This document shows, piece by piece, positions 31,930-44,329 of a DNA stretch of 64,000 nt. The stretch's first letter is position 1; each line of letters opens with the position of its first letter. The notes under the pieces are model-generated. The model was not told where the DNA came from, made no database searches, and worked only from the letters and a program-made list of their open reading frames with translations. The position numbers and the translations under genes are program-made. The DNA is from Merzomyia westermanni (lineage: Eukaryota > Arthropoda > Insecta > Diptera > Tephritidae). The stretch covers positions 119,390,994-119,454,993 of the forward strand of contig OX465291.1 of assembly GCA_949987695.1 (NCBI GenBank). The letters are read 5' to 3'.

Positions 31930-32388
31930 CTACACGGTAAAAATGTTGGCTTTTATTTTAAACCATTCATCAGTTTAAGAAATGGTTTCTAAGTTTGTGT
32001 GTACTAAATTCCGAACTTTTCAATCACCTACTCCAATTTTGAAATTCTTTCGGTGAAACCTTAAACTGGGTTTCAAATTTAACCAAAAATGTGAAACATC
32101 CTGAAGATTTTTTTATTTCTCAAAATTTTTCACGGAATTTTCCTCATAATATTGTTGTGTATGTCGTTGCTCAGTGGATAGAACACTAGACTCTGATGCA
32201 GAGCACTTTGGTTCGAACCCCGCTAACGGATACAATTTTTTTGACATTTCCCTTTTAAAATTGAAACGTTTTTCATCAGGCTTAATTTTTCGAAAACTGG
32301 AATAGTTCAGGTTTGGAGCCGAATTAAGTTTGTTCATTTATGTAGGCACAAAAGTTTCAAGTATAGGCTCACATTTTTCACCGTGTAG
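31930..32388. mobile_element. MITE with embedded tRNA-like module
   Basis: 459 bp bounded by CTACACGGTAAAAATGTTG on the left and, read inwards from the right, CTACACGGTGAAAAATGTG. If the duplicated target is TA, the repeats proper begin CACGGT. The interior is AT-rich, non-coding and carries a tRNA-like sequence at 32158-32233. A diverged relative at about 6960-7417 has the same order of blocks including the tRNA-like part. The TIR pattern and TA target suggest a Tc1/mariner-like or related DNA transposon derivative. The frame on minus at 32113-32337 is incidental. Confidence 0.7.
32158..32233 (+). ncRNA. tRNA-like module inside the MITE
   Basis: Plus strand GTTGCTCAGTGGATAGAAC fits an A box (one mismatch to the usual T-arm/D-arm pairing in GCTC..GAAC) and GGTTCGAACCCCGC contains a perfect B box. 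The spacing is as in a tRNA. The middle holds the hairpin CTCTGATGCAGAG instead of a normal anticodon arm, so it is not a working tRNA gene. Confidence 0.65.
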
Positions 32389-34260
32389 TTACTGGTATCC
32401 CTGGAGGGATTATTAAAAAAAGAAGGTATGTACGCAAATATTCACAGTGGCGGGCATAAGTGTACATACAGTCGTTTTCTGCGATTTTCACAAAATTTGG
32501 CTTTAATAAATTTATTTTAACAAAGCTTGATTAAAAACATGTGTCAAGGTCTAATACAACCACTATAAATTTTACTAAAATTTTGAATTTTTTTTCCAGA
32601 ACTTTTAGAATTATGTAGCCCATTAAATTTTATAATATGGTTTTAATCTTAATCAATCTTTTTTCTTGAAGGCTTCTGTATTTTCCTTCATACAAGTTTA
32701 TGAACGTCGAACGTCGGCAAAAAAATTGACAAAAATCGGCGAAATATGTTACGAACTGATTATACTAAAAATTAAAGGGTTGCAAAAAAAAAAAAATTCT
32801 GAATACTTGAATTCTGAAAAACAAAAAAATATTCAAAATTTCTTTGAATTTCCACTAATTTTGTGTATATTTTTAAAACAAAATTTATAGTTGTATTAAG
32901 CCCTGACACATTTTTCTACTCAAGCTCTGTTAAAATAATTTTATTGAGGCCAAAATTTGTGAAAATCGCAGAACACGACTGTATGTACCGCCACTGTATG
33001 TGCATGTTTTTGGAATATGCATACGAGTATAGTAAATGAGTGCAGTTGAAATTAAAATTTTGTGGTTTGGCGTTGAATAATGGCGTTGAGTGTTTCATGG
33101 AATAGTGGCCATGTGACGACAGAATAGTTTAAAAAAAAATGTTTTAATCTAAAAGGGATTGTTAAAACAAAACGTTCGGAAAATTGCGCTTCGTCGACAC
33201 TCATGTGGAATATTAAAAATAATCCCATGCAATGAACTTTTGTTAACAGTAGCATAAGACAACGTGCTCTATCTACATGCAGGTTACTTAGATATAAACA
33301 TGTGTCTGTATGTTAAAGGACTGTTGAAAATTAGTTTGCATTATGACAATTAGAATATTAAACAAATGACAAGCATGCTGCTAAGGGAAATCGCATCTAA
33401 AAAGGGATAATATATTTATTTACTCATATTAACATCTAGAACATAAAATCAGTAATCTATATGGTTCGTATAAAATATAAAAATAGGTTTACTGAATCTT
33501 GGTTCGAGGGCTTTCAAAGAAGTTGACGTTTTGCCCTGTTTACAGAGACATTGATTTTTTCTTGAAAAAAAAAAACTGATAGAACCGGTTTCCCCAACTC
33601 GACTTATCTACACTTGACTATATAACTAAACTCAGCCACAAATTAGCCAAGTTGAGAACTGACTTATTCTCGACTTAAGTCGGTGTTGCTGTTTTTAAAT
33701 TTATGTGGTTGTCAATATAGAATTTAATTCAAAAATTCAACCGTTAAATTTACTGGTTAAACGATAGACGAAAATATTACCTAAGACTATTAACTGCTGA
33801 TCGGGTTGCTGAGGGCAAAATTATTAAAGGCGGTTAGTTGATGACCCCCAAAATTATGTTAGCCCCGTATCTGGGCTAGTTTTAGTGTCAACTTAGCGTC
33901 AACCTAAGCCGCAGCACTGAAAGCGGCCCATAATATAGTTGTTGCTGCCGAGAAATAAAGACAGCTGAGACGTCATGATTTCGCAATTTTGCTTAGTTTT
34001 TAATACATTGTATGCCACCAAACTACTACACCGATTAACTGATTTGGTCCCTATTTGAAACATGTGCTGTTGCTTTTGGGAACATTTACTCGTATACCAA
34101 AAATTTACTCTATAGATGGCGCTGGAATCAGTCCGAGTTATTGATCAAAATGTGGACCAGGTGTAGCCCTAGAAGATGTTCCTACGATATGGGTATCAAA
34201 TTTAACGTGTTGATTAGGGTATTACCAAGCAGTGGTTTTTGGGATAGGCAAGGGGACAGG
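32389..34260. other. Stretch without supported features
   Basis: AT-rich with long A and T runs. Short frames show no family resemblance. Confidence 0.4.
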
Positions 34261-34268
34261 AATAGGAA

Positions 34269-34320
34269 CAGCGATAAGGATAGTGATAGTGATAGTGACA
34301 GCGACAGTGATAGTGACAGG
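34269..34320 (+). repeat. (GATAGT/GACAGT)n microsatellite
   Basis: About eight 6-bp units of the form GAYAGY in one run. It generates an Asp-Ser repeat in one short frame, which should not be read as a protein. Confidence 0.85.
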
Positions 34321-34984
34321 CACTCGCTGGTGTGCCGTTTGTGCGGAATCTTGAAATCGATACTGCCTCCCCATGGTGCCGAACGACATAGCTGCTTGCA
34401 ACTTGGCCGCTTCGTGTCATGGAAGGTCCATTGAATGATTTACAGACAGGAGTTATCTATCTGACTAGGCATCCTCAGTGGTCTAAAAATCTTTTGGGAA
34501 TAAGTACTCATCCAAAGCAGTGCTTCTTGTCGCCAAGGACACTATTACTTCTCAATGGTATCCGATACGGGAATACAGCCGAAGATAACCCCTGACTGGA
34601 AGGCAAGAAGGGCCCGAGTAAAGCGATTGTGGGCAGATACTTGAGGGGTCTCGCTCTATCTTTCTGAATACAATCCTGCATTATAGAGTCTTTAAAGAGA
34701 ATGACGTTAGCAACTATAACTAAGCTTACTGACTAAGGGCGTCATCTAACATTGGACGAACAGACTACATAGTCCCGCTTCTGCGCTTCAAAAGGGGGTA
34801 CTGAAGCTGCAATAGAGTTGGATGGTTGTCGTAAATTGTGGAAATGAAGACTAAGTCTGCCGTATACCGTACTGATCCGGAAATAAACATATCCTACGAG
34901 CAGCTACAACACTGTAGTGGAAGAGGAAGATGTAGCCGGTACAAAAGGAGCAGAAATACTTTAAAAATTGCCTTAAGCTGCAGT

Positions 34985-35158
34985 CGAGGATATTTTACAT
35001 TAACAGCCAGCCGCTATAAAAGCAATAATCTCAAACGTTACTGTATTCCCGGTCAAATGGTCGTAGATGGAAACGAAAGGGCTGATGTATTGGCGAAGAA
35101 GGTGGTGGAACTTGATAAGTATGTGGTAGAAGCCCCTTTTCCGATTGGGAGAGATTAA
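34985..35158 (+). pseudogene. LINE RNase H remnant
   Basis: The end of the frame reads RYCIPGQMVVDGNERADVLA, matching the 'WVPGH..I.GNE.AD.LA' C-terminal box of the RNase H domain in I/R1/jockey-type LINEs. His of the usual PGH is Gln here. Upstream of about 34985 no domain can be recognised. Only this short tail is supported. Confidence 0.55.
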
Positions 35159-35159
35159 A

Positions 35160-36197
35160 AGTTAAAAATGTGAATAAAAAAAACACATGTACTTACGTCT
35201 AAATTGCTTTTGCTCTAAGTTCATAACGGTACGTTTAACAGGTTATGTGTGTCTAAGTGATCGATTTTCATCAAAAAACTCAAATCAAAAATCATGGCTC
35301 TTACGTCTTTTTTGCGCATAGGGCTCGATATACTCAAAGGTACTACGCACTCATACTTAAATAACTTGCAAAAACAAGACGAAAACAATACAAGTGAGTT
35401 GCAAAACTCTTTACTCATAGATTTGATTATGAGTTATGTTTATGTTTAAAACTTAATATACTTTTATCGTTGTCAAAACTTTGCCACATTTTCGTATGAT
35501 TTGATAATTAGTTTTCCTCTCAATCCTTGAATTAATTATAATTTTCAACTTGATTGTTAACACTCTTATCGACTGGAGGACAATGGTTATGGCTGCTCCT
35601 ATATTTTTATTGAGACACGACCAATTAAGGTGTGGCAATGGTAAAAAGTTCTTCAAATATTTTCTGAGTTCAGGGCCGTGTTTTCTCAATCCTCGAAAAT
35701 GGCTATTTAAAATTTCACAATTTATAAATCTCACATAAACTTATAAAATTATGAACTTATTCGAATATGAAAAAATTTTTCAAGTGTTCATTTCGTTAGT
35801 TTCAGGAAGGGGTATGCATTTTTCGAATTTCGCAAAGTGCCGAGCGCGATTCACATTCGACCTTGACTGAGAAAGTCAGTATTTATTGCAAGTATTAAGT
35901 GGATTCAGTTTGTGGTACAGGGCATTAATTAATACAGGGAAAAGGTACTTTTTTTTTTTTCACAGGTGATCAAGTATGAAAGTCACCATAGCGGCAGGCC
36001 ATTTTTTATCTACACCTTATCCAATCCTCGTGAACGCGATTGAAAATATTTTGCGCCGTTTCTACTTCATCAAAGCCTTTCAGTATACCAAAAATATGAA
36101 AGATATTCGTAGATGCCATATGATTACTCTCGCAACCAACAGCTTTGATCGGTCACCGTGCTAAGGAGCTGCTTGCAAAATGGCTCCCGTAATTTAT
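35160..36197. other. No supported feature
   Basis: AT-rich DNA with a T run near 35950. No recognisable gene or bounded repeat. Confidence 0.4.
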
Positions 36198-36248
36198 GGC
36201 GGTCGCCGTGGTGTGGCGGAGGTGTTGCTGGCCTACCACTCCGAAGGT
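36198..36248 (+). repeat. SINE head fragment
   Basis: GCCGTGGTGTGGCGGAGGTG and then GGCCTACCACTCCGAAGGT match the first 50 bp of the tRNA-Val-like SINE. The rest is absent. Confidence 0.6.
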
Positions 36249-36558
36249 AATCCTCTTTCACAAAGGAAAAGAGTCATTTACAAAACTGATGTTAAGTTTC
36301 CTAAAATTTTTTAGTTTCGCTGCTCATTAATTCATTAAGAAGTATTTAAATTGAGGTGGCCTTCCGGTTACGAAGTGGAGCCATTTAACAACTGAACGTC
36401 ATCATAGTTGTTACTATGTTCTGTCAATTTTTCATAAATTTTTTTTATATATCATGTTTTGAATAACTTTCTGTAGGTCAAAGCTTAGACAAATTTAAAT
36501 AAATAGAAAAATTTATATATATTGCTATTCCATGTCAACCAATCACGCTTCACTCTTC

Positions 36559-36660
36559 ATTTTGTGTACCAAGAATTGAATTGAATTGAATGGTTTCTTT
36601 TACGGACTGTACATTTTTAAAAGTATCCATGACTATAAATGAGCTCAAGGCACCAATAAC
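36559..36660. repeat. Direct repeat unit 1 (partner at 37180)
   Basis: Begins ATTTTGTGTACC and contains CTGTACATTTTTAAAAGTAT and CCATGACTA. About 100 bp match 37180-37290 with substitutions. The 620-bp spacing could reflect LTR-like repeats or two copies of one dispersed sequence. Confidence 0.65.
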
Positions 36661-36839
36661 AATTTTTATGAAAATTATTGTTTTATTTTTTAATAATTTA
36701 ATTAATTATTAAAAGTTTTTAATCGAATAGAAAGGGAACATTTTAGAGACAACCCTCATAGCTTTTCTTATAGATCTATATACTTCTTCGTCAGAGAAAT
36801 TTGGCACGCACTGCTAACATTAAGCTATCCGAGCGCTGG

Positions 36840-37019
36840 AAGAGGGGGTGACATGACCTAGAAGGTTTCACTGGTCGTAAATCGCTACCACGACAGTCGG
36901 GCAGTACCGCAAGGGAGTACCGGAGCGTATGGGGTTCAAATCCAGCCAAATACTGTTAATTCGACAACACTCCCTAAAACCTTCGAGAGTGTTTTTGTGG
37001 TTACCATAACAACAACAAC
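36840..37019 (+). mobile_element. Second SINE-like retroposon with (AAC)n tail
   Basis: About 180 bp containing a perfect B box GGTTCAAATCC near 36933 and ending in CATAACAACAACAACA. It is flanked by the 8-bp direct repeat AGCGCTGG (36832-36839 and 37020-37027). The A box is not clear; candidates lie near GACAGTCGGGCAGTACC. Flanking duplication, a short simple-repeat tail and an internal B box together suggest a tRNA-derived SINE different from the 350-bp family. Confidence 0.6.
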
Positions 37020-37179
37020 AGCGCTGGTTTACTGGCAGCTTAACTGCTATTTCCATTCACTTTGCAATGTCCATAAGCAACCTCCCGCCATCTGGCAGTC
37101 AGTAGTTGAATATGATGGATTTTTGTTCGTGTGCCTGTATTACTGACAATTTTTACCGCGTGCTCTTTGGTTTTTTTTT

Positions 37180-37290
37180 ATTTTGTGTACCAGTGAATTG
37201 AAATTTAATTAAATTGAATTGTTGTTTTCACGGCCTGTACATTTTTAAAGTATCCATGACTAAAAATGAAGTCAAGGCCAAGAATAATAA
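37180..37290. repeat. Direct repeat unit 2 (partner at 36559)
   Basis: Begins ATTTTGTGTACC and contains CCTGTACATTTTTAAAGTAT and CCATGACTA, as unit 1. Confidence 0.65.
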
Positions 37291-37299
37291 TTTCCCTCT

Positions 37300-38360
37300 T
37301 TCTCCACTAGACACATTTTTTATAGAAGCGCGAGAGGAAATAACTCATTTGATTGATCATCTCTGAAAAATGCAAATCAATTACCACATCGGCCTGCAAA
37401 TCTCGGGTTTTAAGGTTGTCGTTGGGTTTGTTGTTAACAGTGCTTAACAGGTTTTAAGGTAAAAAGGATCGATTAGATTAAGTTAAATTTAAAAGCGGTA
37501 TTGTCAGCTCTTGTTGTTGCCTGTCTTTCGATGGTTTAAACTCTGATAACCATCAATGGATTACCTTGAATGGAGTAATAACTAATACTTGTGAAGTTAG
37601 TCACTTTTGTTTCGAAGTTCGATTTTCTTTCTCTCGAAATTCGATTTATTTTCAAGGTTATTGCTGTAAACCTATATTGGAAGTTCCATAGTTTTCGCCA
37701 ATTTTCTCGCGATTGGCTAATCTCATTCTGCAATTTTTTTAGATATATATATAAGATGGTTTCCAGTTCCAAATTGAATTTCTGTTTCTGGCACATTTAC
37801 TTTACATATTTGTGACTTCTTCATCGCTGCCAAATCGCGCTTTATTATAATACTGTTGGGCATTCTTTTGCACACTTTAAGCAGAATAAAAAAAAATGCC
37901 TTACAAATAACTATGCCAAAATAAAAAACGACGTTGGGAAGAGGATAATATCTTGAATATATATTTCAAAAATGAACAAAATCGCACTTGTTAATCCTTA
38001 GAAATTAAACAAAAACTTTGGAACTTCAAAAAATTTTTATAACTAAAACTTAAAAAATAATTCGAGCTTCGAAAAATTTTTAAATATGTACCTATTTTTG
38101 TTTAGTAATTTTCAGCCGTACCACCCAATTTCATTAAAACACATAACCTTTTAAAAAAAGTTTAGGTGCCCCACTTCACAAATTTTTACCTACTTACCCA
38201 ATGTTCTCAAAATTTTTTTCATGTTGCTATATGCCATAATTTCTTTGTTTCTCAAAATATTCCTCCACTCAAATTTGATCACTTGATGCCTTTTTATGAA
38301 AGACGAATTCTTCCAGATGTTCGCGGAAATAAGCAAGGTCACAAAAAAATATCAAACAAG
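37300..38360. other. No supported feature
   Basis: AT-rich. Frames at 37536-37815 on both strands are Phe/Ile/Lys-rich and unrecognised. Confidence 0.4.
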
Positions 38361-39210
38361 TAAGGAAATCTAATTTCGGGTGGAACAGAGCGTTATATAC
38401 CTAGTAGTGATCTATTATGTCATCCCTATTTACGCAGGTCTATTTTAATACTTTTCAGTTCGATTTATAAAGCCAGCTGATTGTTTTCAATAAAAACACT
38501 TCTGTTATGAGTTTTGAGGGGTAAATTAATTTTTAAAAAATATAATATATAGGTATATCACCATAAACCTCCTAAGAGATTTTTGCGCCGAGCTTTTCTT
38601 CCAATTTGTGGTGGTCCGTTTTACATTTTTTCCTACAAATTGGCGCGACCTACAGATTTTTGCCGACTTCAAAAGGCTTCTACAAAGCAGATACATTTTT
38701 GCTGAGAAGTCTTCCTTAGCAGAAACACACTCGCAGAGTTGGGCAAACCATTGCCGAGGGTCGACCCCGTTTCGAAAAACGTTTTCAAACCACTTTTGAT
38801 GTTACCTGTCCCAGGACTCGAACCTTGGACCTTCGGTGTGTAAGGCCGGCAACACTACCGCCACACCACGACGGCCGGCATTAATTTATTTGTATATAAG
38901 TAGCTTTCCTACCAACAACTGCTAACCACATTTTTTCAAAATACCAACACATGCACACCTTAAGTTTGAAACATTTGAGTTAAAATAGACAGACTGACAG
39001 AGAGACGGACATAGCTAGACAGACTTACATATTTCACTTGTGTGTTATCCGATTTGTCTAATTTTTGGCAGCAGTGTACTACATACTATTGAGAAGCACT
39101 AACCAATTTTGATTAAAACTACAAGCAATCGCCTTTGAAAATAGCAGAATTCTTATGCTGAAAAGTGGGCGGCGCCACGTCTACTTCCCCAAACTGCACA
39201 TTTTTTTGCG
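38360..39210 (+). repeat. Dispersed repeat ('agtaaggaaat...gggcgg') split by a SINE
   Basis: Begins CAAGTAAGGAAATCTAATTT, continues to 38548, resumes after SINE copy 3 and contains GACAGACTGACAGAGAGACG and AAAAGTGGGCGGCGCCACGT. Related AAGTAAGGAAA starts occur near 55784, and the GTGGGCG...CCAC block recurs at 41258, 41545 and 44590. Non-coding; boundaries approximate. Confidence 0.5.
38549..38877 (-). mobile_element. tRNA-Val-like SINE, copy 3 (diverged)
   Basis: Minus strand shows the SINE body and head, ending at GCCGGCCGTCGTGGTGTGG. It has more substitutions than the other four long copies and lacks the (GA)n tail. ATTAATTT at 38525-38532 and 38880-38887 is a possible target duplication. 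The frame on plus (38608-38799) is a by-product. Confidence 0.8.
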
Positions 39211-40925
39211 TTCGGGTTTTGCTTAGAAAGCTTATGATGTGTGCGAGATCTTATTGATATAGCTTGCCTTGTTATAGAAATATCGCGTTTTACATTTTCC
39301 AAACAAATTTCTCAGAACTATTTTAAAAAACTGGGCGTGCCGTTGAACGATTTCGCCTATTTGTACAACAAACATTTATTTATATATAATATTATATATA
39401 AAAGTTATTTGAAAATAATACCAGGCTAATAAGACTTAAATCCATTTATTTTCATAAATATATATGATCAAATTAAAAATATATTCTTAAACGATAAACC
39501 ATAAATATATGTAATCTAAACAAACAAACAAAAAATTGTGGACGCTTAAACAAAAATACTTTTCTCTTGGAAAATAACAATGAATTATTTTTTTAACACA
39601 TTTTTCCAGTTAATAATTAAACTTCAGTAGAAGAATATTAAACTTTAAACTTTGTCATGGATTTTTATCTCAGATATCCTATTGTTTTTTAATTATTGCA
39701 GCATGAATTATCATGGACTGTTTATCTTGCTTTAAGTTTCGAATGCGCAATTTGAATAAATGTGAATATTATCTTTTGTTGTGTAAAAGGAAATTACTTT
39801 GGAAATGTCGTTTAAAAACCAAAGCTTATAGTTGTTTTTGGTAGTGTTTTGAAAAGGTGGGCAATTGTTTTGCTGTTGCTATTGTTTTAATTTGATAAAA
39901 AAATTGCTTAAACTTTGCAAGCAATTGGGGACAATATTCGAACACTGCATAGACGTTTCATAATAAAAACAACGATAACAATAGTCAGGACAGTCACAGT
40001 CACGGATCAAAATCGCTGCGACTGAGAAATTATAGTCACAAGCCACACTGTATTTCAGAAATCGCGGGATCAACTAACTCCACTTTCAACAGAACGCTGT
40101 CAAGATACACATTTTTATACCACTTTGGTGCCACTCTTAGGGAAATTAAGGTGCTACAACTGCTTTATTTTCAATTATTTGTGAGTTTTATGTCTTCCAG
40201 TTTGCATTATTTAAATTTATTTGTTTTAATATTGAAAGCAAACCACCCTATGTTGGTTTGTGTGTGTGGGGCCAGAAGCGCCAGAAACACTAGATTGTTA
40301 CAAACTCATCGTAGACAAAATAAAAATCGGCAACACTTAAAACTTCCACCTACAACTGCTACGGTGTTATGAAAAATGTCGAGAGGGGTACCGAGGAGTC
40401 TTGGCAACTTGTCGATTCGCGAACAAAATACAAACGAAACGCACGTCGATCGAACGAGACTGCATAGCCACACACAATTGGCGACACATTTTAACAAAAA
40501 CTGAATATTCGCATTCGCGAATATTAAGAAAGTGGCATTCGTTACATCGCTGATGTTAATAGATAAAAACGAGGTAAGAAGGAAAGTTCAAGTAGATTAT
40601 GTTAAAGAAGATCTATAAAGAATTCGTCTGTAGTTCATTAGGCTTATACAGTTCCTAAAAAGCATCTGGTATGGAGTTCCAAGTGTGTATGGTGTTGCTT
40701 ATGTCAAATAATTCGAATTCGGCACTATTCTAGGAAATAAAAGTTTTTCATATAGGTAAGAGGTCGTTTCTGTGCCTATCAGTTAAATGGGGAAAATGAG
40801 GTTTCTAGCTTTCTAGAAGATGAGTCCTCCAAGCAGAAAAATTGTCAAACTTACAAAGACCAAGATCAAAGCGCATTATATTGTTGAAGGAAATATCGAT
40901 TTTATATGAAACCTTGTTTCCTTAC
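39211..40925. other. No supported feature
   Basis: AT-rich. Frames near 39241, 39879 and 40151 show no family signature. Confidence 0.4.
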
Positions 40926-41940
40926 TTGCTATACCCAGCGTGTAGTAGTACACAGCGTATTATAGTTTTGGTAATATAACGGTGGTTTGTAACGGTACAA
41001 AATAATAGAGATAGATATAAAGTACCATGTATCAAAGTTATTAGAATTAACAGAGGAATCCATTAAGACATTGAGATATTTGAGGTTGATATTTAAAATG
41101 GGCGAAATCGAACATTAACCACGTCTCTTTTTTCGATATCGAAAATTTCGAAAAACGTTTAAAATTAGGTAATTCAATAAAGCAGCTACAATAATGAAAT
41201 TTGGTAGATTTATTAAGTTTTTGTCCCATTGACGATTTTACTTAATTTTTGGCAAAAGGGGCGTGGCACCGCCCACATATGCGTGAGCAAATTTTCAAAT
41301 TTCGACAACAGAACCGTTTATGCTAGAAACACGAAATTTGGCAGGAGGCATACTATGGTTGTGGTAAATACGAGAATAAGCGAAATCGCTTTTCGACCAC
41401 TCCTACTTTTTCATAAAAGTTATCTGCAAAGGAGGTAGAAATACTGAACTGCCCATATATCATTCACTAATATAGGTAGAATGATATAATTTGTTAGCTA
41501 CATCAATTTTCATATTCTGTATACGATTTTTGAAAAATTTTGAAAAGTGGGCATGGCACCGCCCACATACCCATGAACAAAATATAAAATTTCAGGTATT
41601 ATTAACTTCAGAACCGTGTTAGATAAAATTGTGAAACTTGATACGAGGTATACTATCTACGTTTTCCAAAATTATATATAGTCTATGATGTAGCCAGTGA
41701 ATCTAAGAACCTGCTGTGAAATTTCATAAAAATCAGTTGAGTACCATGGACGCTTATAAAAGACTAAAGTTTTATATAGCATGGAGGCGTGGCACTGCGC
41801 AGTTTTCAAAGATTATATCTTGCCTATACTGTAACCAGTGAACCCAAAAATCTACTGTACAAATTTCATAGAGGTCGGTTAAGTATTTTATTTGACACAC
41901 ATTCATTTTTATTTATAAGATTGCCCTCATGGTAGTAGAA
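40926..41940 (+). repeat. Dispersed repeat with GGCGTGGCACCGCCCAC units
   Basis: The block GGCGTGGCACCGCCCACATA occurs near 41260 and as GGCATGGCACCGCCCACATA near 41546, with a weaker GGCGTGGCACTGCGCAG near 41784. Between them lie repeated '.acagaaccgt.t.agataaa...gaaa.ttg' blocks, giving an imperfect period of about 240-285 bp. The left end TTGCTATACCCAGCGTGTAG is probably its start. The frames are incidental. Confidence 0.6.
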
Positions 41941-41943
41941 ATA

Positions 41944-43338
41944 CCCTGGAGTCATTCTTCTAGTTTTATACTAGTCAAATACTAGTTTGCCAAACCAGCG
42001 CGACTAGTTCGAGCTCTGTAATTTTTCCATACTAGCAACTGGTATTTTTAACACGACGATGTCCTACGAGATGGCAATTGTCCGCTTATGCATCAGCACA
42101 ATACCAATTGGCATACTAGTCAGCCTCTGCATCAGCATATACCAGTTTACATACTAGTCAGTACATACACCAGAATACCATCCGTCATACTAGTCAGCCT
42201 ATGTATCAGTATCAGTGGTATAGTCTTCATAGTAGGTTAGTTCATTTTGGATTGAAAAATACACGATAATTGCAAAATTACATCGCAAACCACTTTAATG
42301 AAAATTCAGTCATTATAATATAAAATATATGTCTATCAAAATAAATATAACTTCACTTTATTGAAGAATTGAAACAAATTTCATAGCAATTTTGCCCTTG
42401 GAAAACATTAAAAAAAGTAATTTTCTTCTTTTTTAAATAGTCCGTTTTTCAATTAATTTTATAATTGATTTCACAGGCATAAACCTTTAAAAATTTAAAT
42501 ATTAATCTCAGGTAGAATCCAATCTATATTTGTAAAAATATCTATATATAAAATTAAGGAAATTCAAGGAAAGATTAGCTTTTTATGGAAAAAATTAGAA
42601 ATTTCAGAGTTCTTTGCAAATAACCATGCAGATAATTCGCTTATGAAATTCTAGTACATAATGTGCAAGTGGTTAGCAGCTAAATTTTTTAAAAAGTGTT
42701 ATTTTTAACCACCTTGTTATTGTACGTGTCTCTACTCGCCAGCTTCTAAACGATTTCGTTATTCCTTGTTATTTTATTTACTGCATTTCACAATCACAAT
42801 AAGTGAACCCTTAAAAATTAAAAAAAAACCTATATTTTTTTATCAATTTTTAAAAAAATTTCCATCAGAAAAAGGTTAATTTGATTATTCCAAAAGAAAT
42901 GTTATTTACTTACTCAATCGCTTTGACAAGTGATCGTTTCGTTTTCGCCTTTTTCTTGGTTTCATTTGAGCACTGCTTACTCGCTTTTGCGTCGCTGGTA
43001 CGCCGTTATTGCAGCAGCGACATCGCAAAAAATAATAGTGGTTTTGTTGACATGCACGTACGTACAAGTCCTACAATCCACATGTACTATTTGAAGAACG
43101 AAATTCTCAAAGGGATTATGATTTTACTACAATAAATATCATTTACAAGAAAGTTTTATATTTAATTTAAGCTGTTTTCTTTTTCGCTCACAGATGCATG
43201 CATCGACAATTTTAGAGGGTTGTTGCTGCTTATGATAGTAGAAACGTTGCAGTCGCCCAAACTGGTATGAATAAGACCACGAAATTCTAGTTAATGAACT
43301 AGAATGTTTACTAACCAGTTTGGCAGTTGCCTGCAGGC
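41944..43338. mobile_element. Unclassified element with CCCTG ends, copy 2 (inverted)
   Basis: Opposite in orientation to the 5247-6322 element. The left end CCCTGGAGTCATTC corresponds to the right end of copy 1, and the right end CCAGTTTGGCAGTTGCCTGC corresponds to its left end. Shared internal blocks include GTACCAGCGACGCAAA, AACGAAACGATCACTTGTCA (both in reverse here) and the ACTAGT-rich terminus. It is about 0.3 kb longer than copy 1. Its flanks do not show TTAA. The hydrophobic frame at 42881-43135 runs antisense to the basic frame of copy 1. Confidence 0.6.
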
Positions 43339-44200
43339 TAGTTTAAAACCTCTATATGTCATAACTCCACGATAATTTACCAAGACCGCTTTTACACAGC
43401 TGGGTACCTAATGTTTGGTTCCACCCTAATTTAAACTTCTTTACTTGTTTAGAATTTTATTCGGATTTTAATCAACATGTATGGCTGGAAAGTTACCAGT
43501 GGCAATCTTTTTATAGAGATCGGCCTCACCGAAGACTGATTTGCATTACTATTAGCAAAGTGTGAAACTCTTAGCAAATCCGCATTCAATTTAGATCACT
43601 GTTAATTGGTGCTACTAAAACTACTAGACGAGTAAGCAGTCTTATGTCGAAATAAATGAGTGTAAGTTTTTAAGTTGGGATTAAATGGGTTAAGAAAGGC
43701 AAAAATTGCTAATCAGTGCCACGGTAAGGAACACAAATTCCTTCTTTCATTGCGTTGATGGCAGCTAACATCGAAGTAGTGAAATCTCGCTACAGAAAAT
43801 TTCGTCACTGTTTTTGTTTTTAATGCACGATAATGCTCAAAAACTGTGAGGATTGGACGTCACTTACCGTCAGTAAAAGTAGGCAAATGATAATATATTT
43901 TTTAATAGAAAACAATCCGGCTCTATGTTGTTAAAAATAATAATGGTTTACTTTACGACATTACGATTATGTTTTGATAAATGAGCTATCAAATAAGCTT
44001 CTTTTAACACGCAAAATTTCATGTTAATCTGAAATATTTCACGCGCTCAATTTATTTATGTGCTTGATTAAAATAACATAGCTAAATTAATACTCCAATT
44101 ATTACAATTATGATGTTCTTATTTTTATATTCAGAACGATGATAAGTAGGATTAACTAAAGTTATAACAGTGCAAAAAACGATTTACCCGTGTGCAGGAT
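43339..44200. other. No supported feature
   Basis: AT-rich spacer, no gene or bounded repeat seen. Confidence 0.4.
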
Positions 44201-44329
44201 AAATCTCGATAGGGGCTCAGTATCCGGTTAATTATTTAGTCGACACTTATTTTACGAAGTCACAGATGACATTGCGTGATAAAATCATACTCGTTGGCCT
44301 ATCGAAACCAAAAGAAGTTATAGCTTTAT

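Noticed and set aside
34141..34434. Protein with Asp-Ser repeat
   Set aside because: The repeat is the translation of a GATAGT/GACAGT microsatellite; the flanking residues have no family signature.
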